A program made the translations under genes and the position numbers. Source: Chryseobacterium gleum (lineage in GTDB: Bacteria > Bacteroidota > Bacteroidia > Flavobacteriales_D > Crocinitomicaceae). Taken from it: DNA of 60,094 bases. The notes beneath the pieces are model-generated. The model was given only the letters and a program-made list of their open reading frames with translations, was not told where the DNA came from and did no database searches. Every line of letters begins with the position of its first letter. Position 1 is the stretch's first letter. Where the stretch lies: the NCBI GenBank assembly GCA_945888625.1, contig CAMDAH010000014.1:1-60094 (forward strand), written 5' to 3'. This document shows positions 1 to 8,387 of the stretch, one piece after another.

Positions 1-117
1 GTAAAATTATGAAATATTTTGAATTCATGTTTCGATTTTTATGGGAATAAAAGCTATTACCAAACTGATAAAAAAACCTAAAGAAAAAAATACAAGTGAA
101 ATCTCGCTGAAACTTAA

Positions 118-215
118 TTTATTAATTGCTACATTTAAAGCCTATGCAGAAAATCGTTGCTGTAACGGGTGCCAGTGGGCATATTGGGAATGGGGTAATG
201 GAGCGTAAAGATTAA
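118..215 (+). pseudogene. 5' fragment of an NAD-dependent epimerase gene
   Basis: An ATG at 144 opens a 23-codon frame reading MQKIVAVTGASGHIGN, then stops at 213-215. It matches the N-terminus of the intact epimerase at 18,704 (MQKTIAVTGASGHIGN), including the Rossmann GASGHIG motif. The promoter-like segment just upstream (attaattgctacattta) is the same in both places. Similarity ends after about 20 codons. Third-position and flanking differences suggest an older paralogous copy or a diverged duplication rather than a fresh one. A 23-residue product could not work as an enzyme. Confidence 0.7.
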
Positions 216-552
216 ACTTCAACAAATGAAAATTCAATCAATTATGGTCGTTTGTTTTTGTAAATGCGTTAACAATGCATTAAATACATATAAACCCCCA
301 ATAAAACAGGTAGAAACCCTGAGTCTTGTTTTCAAATCATCGGGGTAATTTTGGTTCACATACTTAAATCAGTTTAAAATTGGCGTAGGTGTTTACCCTT
401 AATGGTTCAGTGGTAAACACTTAATTTTAAAACGTAAGTATTTGCTATTCAAAAAGTTAATTTTTGCTAGATTTTGCCAAGTGCGTCTTGTATGAGATGC
501 CTAACTACATTTGAGGAACAAACATTTTATTAACTTTAAAAAAAACAAAATT
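216..552. other. non-coding stretch upstream of the sensory locus
   Basis: No convincing gene is visible. The stretch holds one strong inverted repeat (387-422, listed separately). It is otherwise AT-rich, and a promoter for the following four-gene locus probably lies here. A TTG at 511 is in frame with the next gene, but the ATG at 553 is the better start. Confidence 0.5.
387..422. promoter_or_regulatory. inverted repeat upstream of the sensory operon
   Basis: Left arm AGGTGTTTACC (387-397) pairs with right arm GGTAAACACTT (412-422). The inner nine bases pair perfectly around a 14-nt spacer, and the outer positions allow a G-U pair. It lies about 130 bp before the ATG at 553. It could be an operator for a dimeric regulator, possibly the NarL-type regulator encoded in the same operon, or an RNA hairpin. 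Function is inferred from position only. Confidence 0.5.
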
Positions 553-849
553 ATGGCAGGATCAATTATTTCTTTAGCGGATGGCTCAAAAATGACCGCT
601 GACTTTCGAAAAAAGTTTCCGAATGAAACAAAAGCAGTTTATTACTCAGCAGATGTTTACACCGATTTATTGGCTCAAGAAGGTTGTGTTGGAATCAGAA
701 TATACAATGCTTTAGATTCTGATAGAAAAATGACAAACGTTCTAGTAGGTGTTGATCAAGATGGGAATGATTTGTATCAAAGTAAGGTGTATAATAAAGG
801 AGGTCTTTGCCCACCGCTATGTTCAACAAAGAATCCACTTAATAGTTAA
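553..849 (+). CDS. small conserved protein with C-terminal CPPLC motif
   Basis: The product has 98 residues and starts at MAGSIISLADG; an in-frame TTG at 511 would add 14 unlikely residues. There is no signal peptide or membrane segment. The centre (GCVGIRIYNALDSD, then VLVGVDQDGNDLY) looks like a compact alpha/beta domain. The tail carries CPPLC followed by KNPLNS. From memory, similar short proteins ending in CPP-x-C and NPLN occur in many Bacteroidota beside sensor genes; I cannot verify that here. The stop codon overlaps the ATG of the next gene, so the two are translationally coupled. Function unknown; the two cysteines could bind metal, form a disulfide or be modified. Confidence 0.8.
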   Translation: MAGSIISLADGSKMTADFRKKFPNETKAVYYSADVYTDLLAQEGCVGIRIYNALDSDRKMTNVLVGVDQDGNDLYQSKVYNKGGLCPPLCSTKNPLNS

Positions 850-1454
850 TGTATATATATTACATTTCTTTATATTTTCAATTATTGGCAGGTCTACTGC
901 CAATAATTTTTTATTTAAATAAATTAGGTAAAGAAAACTTAGAATTGTTAATTCTTTTTTCTTCATCGTTTATTGCCACTTTATCGATATTATTTACTTA
1001 TCAATTTAAAATAAACAACCATTATATTTTTAATGCATATGTTATAATTGAGTTTTGTTGCATTAGTGTTTTTTATTCCAAATTATTCAAGTTAAAGTAC
1101 GATAAACTGATTAAGTTATTAATCATACCATTTCTCTTTTTGTTTTTTTTTGAAATTTACCAGAACGATGTTATAATATTAGGATCTAATTTAGCCTCAA
1201 TAATATATATTATTTATTCAATTGTTTTTTTTATTAAACATTTAAATATCAGCAGTCAATCTCATGAATACAAATTCACCCAAGCAATTAATACATCTTT
1301 ATTAATTTATAACTGTTCATCATTTTTTTTAATATTTTATATAATGAAATTGATGAATTCTAATTTATGGTACGTACATAACTTCATTGAAGGTTCATCA
1401 AAATTACTAATCGCATACGCATTGTGGAAACTACCGAAAACAGCTCATTCATAG
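849..1454 (+). CDS. multi-pass membrane protein of the sensory locus
   Basis: This 201-residue protein is very hydrophobic, with about six or seven membrane segments separated by short basic loops (for example KLFKLKYDKLIK and WKLPKTAHS). I recognise no catalytic motif. It starts on the stop of the CPPLC-protein gene (TAATG), and its 3' end overlaps the kinase gene by 31 bases, so the genes form one operon. The architecture suits a membrane sensor module that has been split from its histidine kinase, but that role is inferred from context. Codon use is extremely AT-rich compared with the kinase that follows. Confidence 0.8.
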   Translation: MYIYYISLYFQLLAGLLPIIFYLNKLGKENLELLILFSSSFIATLSILFTYQFKINNHYIFNAYVIIEFCCISVFYSKLFKLKYDKLIKLLIIPFLFLFFFEIYQNDVIILGSNLASIIYIIYSIVFFIKHLNISSQSHEYKFTQAINTSLLIYNCSSFFLIFYIMKLMNSNLWYVHNFIEGSSKLLIAYALWKLPKTAHS

Positions 1455-2242
1455 GATTAATTTTTGCCTTTTCAGGATTTTTCGCTTTCTTGTCGATTGG
1501 GTTCTATTTGTTATTCCTTGCATTTAAAAAACGTTTGGAGAAAGAACAAGAAGCATTGCGGACGGCGGAAGTTAATTTTGAGCGTCAAATTAGTGAAGCA
1601 ACTATTCAAGCAGAACAGCAAGAGCGTGTGCAAATTGCCATGGATTTACATGATGAAATTGGGGCGCTCGTAACAGTATTGAAAATAAACATACTCAACG
1701 CTCAGAATCGATTGGATCAACCTGACCGCTTGTTTGGACTTCTCAATGAAACATCTGAACTAATTGAAAAAACAGCTGATACGATTCGTCGTATTTCAAA
1801 TCGTATTTCGCCACCTACTTTAGTCAAAATGGGTTTAGATACCACACTGATTGAATTGGTTAAAACTATTCAATCCACGGGAAAAATGACGATCAATTAC
1901 CAAAGCAATTTGAATGGCATCCGTTATCGCTTAGATGCTGAATTGAACATGTACCGCATTATTATCGAAATGATCAATAATGTCTTGAAGCATAGCCATA
2001 CAGATTGTTTAGACCTTGAAATAATGCGTTCTAATGATCAGCTAAACTTAAGCTTTAACTATGTTGGCCTGGGACTAAATAACGCACAAGTGCAACTCCT
2101 CTTGCGCCAAGAAAAAGGGAGTGGATTGAAAAGTATTCAATCAAGAATCAATAACTTTAGAGGAAGTATAAGTTATCGAGTTGATGAAAAAGGAAAGGCT
2201 GAAATTTTGATTAAAATACCTACAGATGAAATCAGAAATTAA
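1424..2242 (+). CDS. sensor histidine kinase, HisKA_3/NarX type, with altered G1 box
   Basis: The 272-residue protein starts at a GTG inside the preceding gene. One membrane segment (about residues 9-32) is followed by a coiled linker and a HisKA_3 dimerisation domain with phospho-acceptor His76 in DLHDEIG. The HATPase_c domain has an N box (MINNVLKHS, about 183-191) and an intact GSGLKSIQSRI G2 box. The G1 box, normally DxGxG, reads YVGLG (about 213-217), so the ATP-contacting Asp is Tyr. There is no extracytoplasmic sensor domain, so input probably comes from the membrane protein encoded upstream. The gene overlaps the response regulator by 17 bases, making that its likely partner. Confidence 0.92.
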   Translation: METTENSSFIGLIFAFSGFFAFLSIGFYLLFLAFKKRLEKEQEALRTAEVNFERQISEATIQAEQQERVQIAMDLHDEIGALVTVLKINILNAQNRLDQPDRLFGLLNETSELIEKTADTIRRISNRISPPTLVKMGLDTTLIELVKTIQSTGKMTINYQSNLNGIRYRLDAELNMYRIIIEMINNVLKHSHTDCLDLEIMRSNDQLNLSFNYVGLGLNNAQVQLLLRQEKGSGLKSIQSRINNFRGSISYRVDEKGKAEILIKIPTDEIRN

Positions 2243-2894
2243 TGTAATCATAGTCGATGATCAAAAGCTCATGCGACAAGGAATTATTAAAATGGTTGAA
2301 GACCACTCGCACATTAACGTGATACACGAAGCATCAGACGGAATAGAAATAATCAATTGGTTGAAAGAAAATAAGAATAAAATTCGTGTGGATGTCATCC
2401 TTATGGATATGCAAATGCCCAACATGGATGGATGGGAAGCCACTAAATTGATTACACCCAAATACAAAAGTTTAAAAATCATTGGACTCAGTTCCTATGA
2501 TAATGAAGCATTTGTCGATCGACTCATGAAAAGCGGGGGGAGAGGCTACCTATTAAAGGTTCAAGAAATCAATGAAATTGTTGCGGCGATTGAACAAGTT
2601 ATGGAAGTTGGTTACTACCTCAGCGAACGAGTACCACTTTCAAAAATCCAAGAATTCCTTAATAAAAGTGTTATTTTTCCTTCTTTTAATACGTCTGTTC
2701 TTTCAGATCAGGAAGTAAGAGTTGTTCAACTAATTTGCCAAGAGAAAACCAGCCAAGAAATAGCAGATATCCTATTTGTTTCAAAGAAAACAATCGAATC
2801 ACACCGGGACAGAATTCTTACCAAAATCAAAGCTCGAAACATGGTTGGCATCGCATTGTATGCATTGAAGCATCAGTTGATAAAGTTTTCATAG
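2226..2894 (+). CDS. NarL/LuxR-family response regulator
   Basis: This 222-residue regulator has a REC domain with acidic pair DD (11-12), phospho-acceptor Asp61 in LMDMQMPNMDG and a conserved LLK near residue 105. A LuxR-type helix-turn-helix follows (about 158-217), starting LSDQEVRVVQLI with recognition region ADILFVSKKTIESHR. It is translationally coupled to the HisKA_3 kinase, the usual pairing for this class. It is the last gene of the four-gene operon. Such regulators bind short inverted heptamers as dimers; candidate dyads lie in the leader repeats downstream (3104 and 5574) and possibly upstream of the operon at 387-422. Confidence 0.93.
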   Translation: MKSEINVIIVDDQKLMRQGIIKMVEDHSHINVIHEASDGIEIINWLKENKNKIRVDVILMDMQMPNMDGWEATKLITPKYKSLKIIGLSSYDNEAFVDRLMKSGGRGYLLKVQEINEIVAAIEQVMEVGYYLSERVPLSKIQEFLNKSVIFPSFNTSVLSDQEVRVVQLICQEKTSQEIADILFVSKKTIESHRDRILTKIKARNMVGIALYALKHQLIKFS

Positions 2895-3103
2895 ATTAGT
2901 TCCGCGAAAAGAAAACCTGGAATAAAATCAGAGCCGTACCTTAGTTTAAAGTTAAGATTAAAAATCTCAAAACACCAGCAAGATTGAATATCGATAAAGA
3001 GTTGTGACAAACGCCTATTTTTAAAATCATGATGTAACCTATTAATTGATCCTTTCCACATAAAATTTAAAAATAGAATAACCCCTAATTTTATAGGTAT
3101 TTA

Positions 3104-3119
3104 TACTAAAAATTTAGTG
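3104..3119. promoter_or_regulatory. 7-2-7 inverted heptamer in leader copy A
   Basis: TACTAAA-AA-TTTAGTG is an inverted repeat with six of seven positions matched and a 2-bp spacer. This is the spacing NarL-type regulators use. It is preceded by GGTATTTA and is identical in leader copy B. The nearest regulator gene, a NarL/LuxR type, ends about 200 bp upstream. Binding is an inference. Confidence 0.4.
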
Positions 3120-3137
3120 CGCGCTTTGCGAACACTA
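3115..3137 (+). promoter_or_regulatory. conserved hairpin in leader copy A
   Basis: TAGTG-CGC pairs with GCG-(AA)-CACTA around a GCTTT loop. Copy B has TACTA in the 3' arm, turning one G-C pair into a G-U pair, so the fold is kept at RNA level. A second small stem, ATCGC-CGAG-GCGAT, follows in the same leader. This is consistent with a structured 5' untranslated region. Confidence 0.4.
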
Positions 3138-3473
3138 ATTACCTAATTCCTTTACTGCTTATGGGCTATAAAGCTAAATCTTCGAAAAAACTTACCAATA
3201 AGCACTTTTTTTAATCGCCGAGGCGATAAATTACCCATTTGTTTTCATTGTAAATTGCATGAACTATTGAGCTCCTAAACTTCGCAAATACTTCTGTTAT
3301 GGGGGTGTAAATTTTAAACGCTTGTGTAAACGAGTTGAGAGCAAAATGCAACCAATGTTCAAGAGACAATGACAGGGCTGAACACCCAATTTGACATGAA
3401 ATTAAATGGGGAGAAAAATTTGACTCGAAAACTCCTAAAAAAAAGGTAGAGCTTAAAATTAAATAATTTAAAA

Positions 3474-3815
3474 ATGAAAAAAATAATTTTTGGTGCCGCG
3501 GTTTTCGTGACTATTAATAGTTTCGGTCAAACAAAAATAACTGACATGGAAACACTAATTACATATAAAACAACTGAGGTCTATATAAATGGGAAACCAG
3601 GATTTGTTGAAAATGAAGCTAAAATTACATCTACAGAAATTACTGCATTTATGATTATAAATAACCCAGCAGATTTAATCGCTGCTGGAGGCAATTTATA
3701 TACTGGTCCAAGAGAAAAAATCACCTCTGGTCCTTTTGGAGATGAGGGCATGAGCATGATAATCTGGAATAACACTAACAATTTTCCTTGCATGTGGGTT
3801 CGTGAACCGAGATAA
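3474..3815 (+). CDS. small secreted hypothetical protein
   Basis: The 113-residue product starts with a clear signal peptide (MKKIIFGAAVFVTINSFGQ, cleavage after FGQ), giving a mature protein of about 94 residues. The mature part is mostly beta-like with GPREKITSGPFGDEGM and ends NNFPCMWVREPR, with a single Cys. It has no PNPS sorting domain. It is expressed from leader copy A and followed closely by a strong hairpin terminator, so it is probably transcribed alone. I recognise no family. Confidence 0.7.
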   Translation: MKKIIFGAAVFVTINSFGQTKITDMETLITYKTTEVYINGKPGFVENEAKITSTEITAFMIINNPADLIAAGGNLYTGPREKITSGPFGDEGMSMIIWNNTNNFPCMWVREPR

Positions 3816-3825
3816 TTTAATAATT

Positions 3826-3855
3826 GGGAGTCCCTCCAAAGGGACTCCCCACTTT
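3826..3855 (+). terminator. rho-independent-like terminator hairpin
   Basis: A perfect 10-bp stem, GGGAGTCCCT / AGGGACTCCC, with a CCAA loop lies 10 bp after the stop of the small secreted protein and is followed by a short T-containing tract. It separates that gene from the next ORF at 3868. Confidence 0.75.
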
Positions 3856-3867
3856 AATCTATAAAAA

Positions 3868-5400
3868 ATGAAACTAATAACATTAATTTCCATTTTTATA
3901 TTAAGTAATATTCAGAATTGCCATTCGAAAATTATTCCAAAAAATATTCTTTTGGAAATGAAAAATAAAAATTTAACGGAGCAAGGTCTTATTTATATTG
4001 TTAGATCGGATGAATGTGCCTCATGTAATTATGCAGAATTAAAAATACTTAGTAATTATTCAGATAAATTTGATGAAAAGGTTTATTTTTTATTTGGTAA
4101 TATTATTGAACAAAAAAAATATGAAACGATCATAAATCGCGGGAAATATGATTTAAAAAAGATAATCTTTATTAATAGTATTTCCCTATTTGATTTTTTT
4201 AAATCACATAAAATTGTTAAGTACATTAAAACTAAATATTCTGTTAAAAATCTAGACTATATTAACCTTGAATCAAATAAACTAGTTTTGAAGAAATCCA
4301 CCAATTTTCAATTACCAAATAGGAATATTTCTTTTTATCATCATTTATTTTTACTGAATGAACAATTATATACCTTTAACTCTCAACTTGGTGAAGTTAG
4401 ATTTTTAAATTCTTTTGGTACTACTGACTCTATTTCATTATATAATTTAGTCGATAAAGGATTGATTTTTAGGAAATTAAACTTGAATGCCATAGATTCA
4501 ATTCTCACAAAAAAAGATATATACAATAGCGAGATTATAGGTAATAGATTCATTGATTTTTTAAATTATTGCCCCTCAGCTGATGCTATATATTTTACAG
4601 TTTCGATAAATTATACTCATGAATATACGGAATATGAAACCGAAAAAATATTATCATTAGAAAATCAAATTTCCAAAGAGATAAAAAAGGAAAATGGTAA
4701 AATACATAGCACAAAAAACCAACTTTTTGTCATAAAATTTGATGCTAAATGGAAATTAATTTCTCTGTACAACGTTGGGACAGCTTCTCCTGAATATAGT
4801 CCAGATTTTTATTCCCCTTTTTTAATTACCGAAAATTCTGTTTTGGGGAACATTAAATATTATCCTAAAAAAAAAGAAAATTTCAATCAAAATAATTTCG
4901 CTTATGTTGAATATAAAATAAAAGGGGATACATTACAATTCTTTGAATTTTCAAACTTTTTTAAGCCTTCATGGTTTTATAAAAACAAAATCTATAATAA
5001 CTATTCAAATGCCTTTTTTCATCAAGGGAACGATGATCAAAATTACTATGTTATATTATCATACCCGTGTGTAATTGACCCTGTTCAAAAAATTAAATAT
5101 GAAATGCCCTATGATAAACTTGGGGAATTGGCTAAATGGGAAGGCAATAAAAAATTTAGAAAGCCTGTTAATTCATTCATTACATTAGGTATAATTAATA
5201 AAAGTAACAATGAAAAAGTTTTAATAATCCGTAGTTTAGTAACAAAGAATATTTATGCTCTTTCTTTTAATAGCGTAGGTGATTACCTTTCATTTCAAGA
5301 ATTAAAATCTGGTCTGAAATACGATGGGTTTTTCTGTGTTTTAAATGGAAAAATAGCAAGAATAAAAGGTGAATCTGGTGAATATTTTGAAATAGAATAA
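3868..5400 (+). CDS. exported hypothetical protein, possible beta-propeller
   Basis: The 510-residue product has an N-terminal hydrophobic leader (MKLITLISIFILSN) followed by NCHSK. The cysteine near residue 18 is lipobox-like but not canonical. A CASC motif (SDECASCNYAELKIL, about residues 49-63) resembles a thioredoxin-like CxxC segment. The rest is rich in alternating aromatic strands like the six-bladed propeller lipoproteins of Bacteroidota; this is a weak resemblance. It has no T9SS sorting domain. It sits between the terminator after the first module gene and leader copy B, and is the second gene of module A. Base composition is extremely AT-rich. Confidence 0.65.
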   Translation: MKLITLISIFILSNIQNCHSKIIPKNILLEMKNKNLTEQGLIYIVRSDECASCNYAELKILSNYSDKFDEKVYFLFGNIIEQKKYETIINRGKYDLKKIIFINSISLFDFFKSHKIVKYIKTKYSVKNLDYINLESNKLVLKKSTNFQLPNRNISFYHHLFLLNEQLYTFNSQLGEVRFLNSFGTTDSISLYNLVDKGLIFRKLNLNAIDSILTKKDIYNSEIIGNRFIDFLNYCPSADAIYFTVSINYTHEYTEYETEKILSLENQISKEIKKENGKIHSTKNQLFVIKFDAKWKLISLYNVGTASPEYSPDFYSPFLITENSVLGNIKYYPKKKENFNQNNFAYVEYKIKGDTLQFFEFSNFFKPSWFYKNKIYNNYSNAFFHQGNDDQNYYVILSYPCVIDPVQKIKYEMPYDKLGELAKWEGNKKFRKPVNSFITLGIINKSNNEKVLIIRSLVTKNIYALSFNSVGDYLSFQELKSGLKYDGFFCVLNGKIARIKGESGEYFEIE

Positions 5401-5475
5401 ATTATCCAAAAAAGTGACCTATTAAAAATTAAAATGCTAGAAATCTCAATCATTCACATCATAATGAAAAATCAG

Positions 5476-5930
5476 GACAAACGACTATTTTTAAAATCAT
5501 GATGGAACCTATTAATTGATCCTTTCCACATAAAATTTAAAAATAGAATAACCCCTAATTTTATAGGTATTTATACTAAAAATTTAGTGCGCGCTTTGCG
5601 AATACTAATTACCTAATTCCTTTACTGCTTAAAGGGCTATTAAGCTAAATCTTCGAAAAAACTTGCCAATAATCACTTTTTTTATCGCTGAGGCGATAAA
5701 TTACCCATTTGTTTTCATTGTAAATTGCATGGACTTTTGAGCTATTAAACTTCACAAAATGCTTCTGATATGGGGGTGTGAATGTTAAACGCTTATGTAA
5801 ACGAGTTAGCAAAATGCAAACAATGTTCTATAGACAATGAAATAGATGAACACTGCATGTGACGAGATAAAAGGAGAAAAAACAGACCCGAACACTCCCG
5901 AAAAAGAAGTAAGGCAATTTGAAATTAACC
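5476..5930 (+). repeat. long leader repeat, copy B
   Basis: About 455 bp, homologous to copy A (3006-3473). It runs from the gacaaacg core to the ATG of the subtilase gene at 5931. The dyad TACTAAA-AA-TTTAGTG (5574-5589), the TAGTG-CGC hairpin (5585-5607) and the TTATCGC-TGAG-GCGATAA stem are retained. The last has a longer, perfect stem compared with copy A. No ORF is convincing. Together with copy A it shows that two unrelated secreted-protein genes share the same leader. Confidence 0.85.
5574..5589. promoter_or_regulatory. 7-2-7 inverted heptamer in leader copy B
   Basis: Same TACTAAA-AA-TTTAGTG element as at 3104-3119, in the same position relative to the start of the repeat. It is a candidate site for the NarL/LuxR regulator encoded at 2226-2894, by inference from spacing and proximity. 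Confidence 0.4.
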
Positions 5931-8387
5931 ATGCGACTCATTATTTTATTCATATTATTTACATCTAATATTTTGGCTCAAAAAGATTTAGGACATGCCT
6001 TAGTTGTAAGAGTAAATCCATCTTTTTTAGATACAGGTATAATAAATAATAAAAATAGTTCAGGGGGGAATTTTTTCGAATTTTGTAATAAGTTTGGTAA
6101 GTTAGCTATTGATTCAATTAACAAAAAATATAATTGTCAATTAGGTGAAATAAAACTTGAAAAACTTTTTTTATCGATGCAGACATATGATACAATTTCA
6201 ATAGGAAGACAAGGTCAAAAAGTCGTTGTTCCCCCATTTTGGGCAACGTTCACATTCTATTTTTCAAACTTAAATGAATTAAAAGAATATAAGTTAATTC
6301 TTGATAATAGTTATCCTCTTATTGCATATTCTCACCGCTTTTTTGAATTAGAATTCGAATCAGTTCCGAATGATACTTATTATGACTTTCAAAAAGGTTT
6401 GAAAAATAACTCTATTCCAAATGCAGATATCAAGGTTGATGAAGCATGGAATATTGAGACTGGTAAAAGGTTTATTAAAGTCGGGGTTTTTGATTCAGGC
6501 ATAGATTCCAGTCATGAAGACCTTGAAGTATTAAGTGGTTGTATCTGTTATGAAAACAATGGTTTTCTTGATTACAGTTTTGGTTCTGACAAACTAGGAC
6601 ATGGAACATCAGTTGCAGGAATCATTGCAGCCAATAGAAACAACAATATTGGGATTTCTGGTATTGCAGGTGGAGACGGTACAGATTCATCCGGTGTGAG
6701 TCTTTTGGATTTTAGACTTACTGATAGTATAGGTACATTTTCAAGATTTGGCGTAGGTGTCGGATTAATCGATGCTTCTCGTCGAGTTGGAACTTATTAT
6801 GACTGGGGGCAAGATGATCCATTAACCTTATCTGAACTACAGAATCAATCAAACCCGGGATATGGTATTCATATTGCTAATCATAGTTACAACCTAAAGG
6901 TTTACCCATTTAATCGTCCAAGTGAAATTGGTGTTGGGGATTCTATTTTTATTGACGACGTTGATGAGCCTACAATAAATGAATGTTATTTGTGTAGAGA
7001 AGCTTTTTTATTTTCCTTAAAAAATGGCGTCATAAATGTTGTTTCTAGGGGTAATCGTACAAGCTCAGCATTTACAAATATTGGAATACCAAAAGTCCCA
7101 ACTATTTATGATGATTCGTGGATAATTTCTGTAGGTTCAAGCGATATTAGTGGAGATTTTATTGACTCTGTCGAATATCTTTTAAATGGATATACATCCT
7201 ATATTGGACGATCAGTTGATTTAATAGCACCTGGCACTAAATCAACGGTTTACACCACTAAAAGCACCCATTTAAATACAGGGTTAGCTTATAGGCACTT
7301 TAATGGAACTTCAGCTGCTGCTCCTCATGCATCAGGAGTTGCCGCTTTATTACTCAGTAAATATAATAAACCTTGTTATTCAAATATTAATCTCGATCCG
7401 GCGGATGTTGAGTACATTCTCCAAAAATCAGCTAGTGATTTGAAGACTGCCAATTATGACGATTCTACTGGTTGGGGTCGGATAAATGCAAAAAAAGCAT
7501 TAGACATGATTGATTTTCCGAACTTTCAAATTATACATCCACAAAATACACCTTCAAATATTGAATTACTTGAATTAGATACCATTCATATTTATCTTAA
7601 TCAACCTATTTATGAAGAATATAATGGCCCAATTGGGTCAAATTTTACACCTCCATTGAACAAATTTTATAAAGCAAAACGTTACCACTACGAATTGACC
7701 TATGATTTTTCAAATTATATAACAAACAATACACAATTAATTGATTCATGGGTTCGCCATTCTCAAACAAATTCAGCTTTAAAGATACAAGATACTTCAT
7801 ATACATTGGGAATATTAGGTAATACAGGGCAATTAACTAATATTTTGCATGTTGACACTTTTACTATTGAGCCATATGCTTATATTACAAATGTGGATAC
7901 ACTAAATAGTACTATAAAATTAAATGGATATTATTATAATTTCATCAATCAAATGGATAATCAATTTAGCAATGTAATAAATAACCTTGACTTTTGGTAT
8001 CCATTGAACCCATTTTTAAATACGCCAAATTTAGCATTTTCAATATATATTTTTGATTCTACATTGACTTCTAGATATGATTTTCCTTGTGACTCGTCTA
8101 ATTTACTGGTGGATCCTACTATAGGTATTATAAATACATTTTCTCAGGAAATAAATATTTATATTTACCCTAATCCATCAACTGGTAAACTTAAAATAGA
8201 AGCACTTAATAACCCTTTAAATGGACAATTGAAATTGACAAATCTGGAAGGAAGAGATATTTATAATGTAGAAATTATAAATAAGAAAGATTGTGTTTTA
8301 AATTTTGAAAATTTACCAAGCGGTGTTTATTTTATAGAATTTCAGTCAGGAAAAAATAAGATATCAAAAAAATGGATAAAATTATGA
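5931..8387 (+). CDS. T9SS-secreted subtilisin-like serine protease (S8)
   Basis: Starting at the ATG at 5931 (an in-frame TTG at 5919 is less likely), the product has 818 residues with signal peptide MRLIILFILFTSNILAQ. After a ~150-residue propeptide-like region comes a peptidase S8 domain with the triad Asp188 (VFDSGID), His224 (GHGTSVAG) and Ser461 (NGTSAAAPHASG), all intact. A beta-rich region follows, then a C-terminal type A sorting domain beginning IYPNPSTGKLKIE and ending SKKWIKL, which directs export by T9SS. It is driven by leader copy B, and its stop overlaps the ATG of the next gene (ATGA). Likely a surface or secreted protease. Confidence 0.93.
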   Translation: MRLIILFILFTSNILAQKDLGHALVVRVNPSFLDTGIINNKNSSGGNFFEFCNKFGKLAIDSINKKYNCQLGEIKLEKLFLSMQTYDTISIGRQGQKVVVPPFWATFTFYFSNLNELKEYKLILDNSYPLIAYSHRFFELEFESVPNDTYYDFQKGLKNNSIPNADIKVDEAWNIETGKRFIKVGVFDSGIDSSHEDLEVLSGCICYENNGFLDYSFGSDKLGHGTSVAGIIAANRNNNIGISGIAGGDGTDSSGVSLLDFRLTDSIGTFSRFGVGVGLIDASRRVGTYYDWGQDDPLTLSELQNQSNPGYGIHIANHSYNLKVYPFNRPSEIGVGDSIFIDDVDEPTINECYLCREAFLFSLKNGVINVVSRGNRTSSAFTNIGIPKVPTIYDDSWIISVGSSDISGDFIDSVEYLLNGYTSYIGRSVDLIAPGTKSTVYTTKSTHLNTGLAYRHFNGTSAAAPHASGVAALLLSKYNKPCYSNINLDPADVEYILQKSASDLKTANYDDSTGWGRINAKKALDMIDFPNFQIIHPQNTPSNIELLELDTIHIYLNQPIYEEYNGPIGSNFTPPLNKFYKAKRYHYELTYDFSNYITNNTQLIDSWVRHSQTNSALKIQDTSYTLGILGNTGQLTNILHVDTFTIEPYAYITNVDTLNSTIKLNGYYYNFINQMDNQFSNVINNLDFWYPLNPFLNTPNLAFSIYIFDSTLTSRYDFPCDSSNLLVDPTIGIINTFSQEINIYIYPNPSTGKLKIEALNNPLNGQLKLTNLEGRDIYNVEIINKKDCVLNFENLPSGVYFIEFQSGKNKISKKWIKL

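Larger units (their letters stand above)
3006..3473 (+). repeat. long leader repeat, copy A
   Basis: About 470 bp, very similar to copy B (5476-5930) over its whole length. The first ~160 bp differ at only a few positions, and similarity weakens toward the following start codon. It begins with the gacaaacg core that also starts partial copy C at 9723 and runs right up to the ATG of a secreted-protein gene, as copy B does. It contains a 7-2-7 dyad, two hairpins and no convincing ORF. It looks like a duplicated promoter plus long 5' untranslated leader. A short minus-strand frame across the 5' end is treated as chance. Confidence 0.85.

Noticed and set aside
41..208. 55-codon open frame from ATG 41 (MGIKAITKLIKK...)
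   Set aside because: It runs out of frame through the epimerase fragment, has no recognisable domain and its second half is explained by the epimerase-derived DNA.
2873..3061. 62-codon minus-strand frame across the start of leader copy A
   Set aside because: Part of it recurs in copies B and C because the DNA is repeated, but each frame stops at a different place; no start signal and no conserved end.
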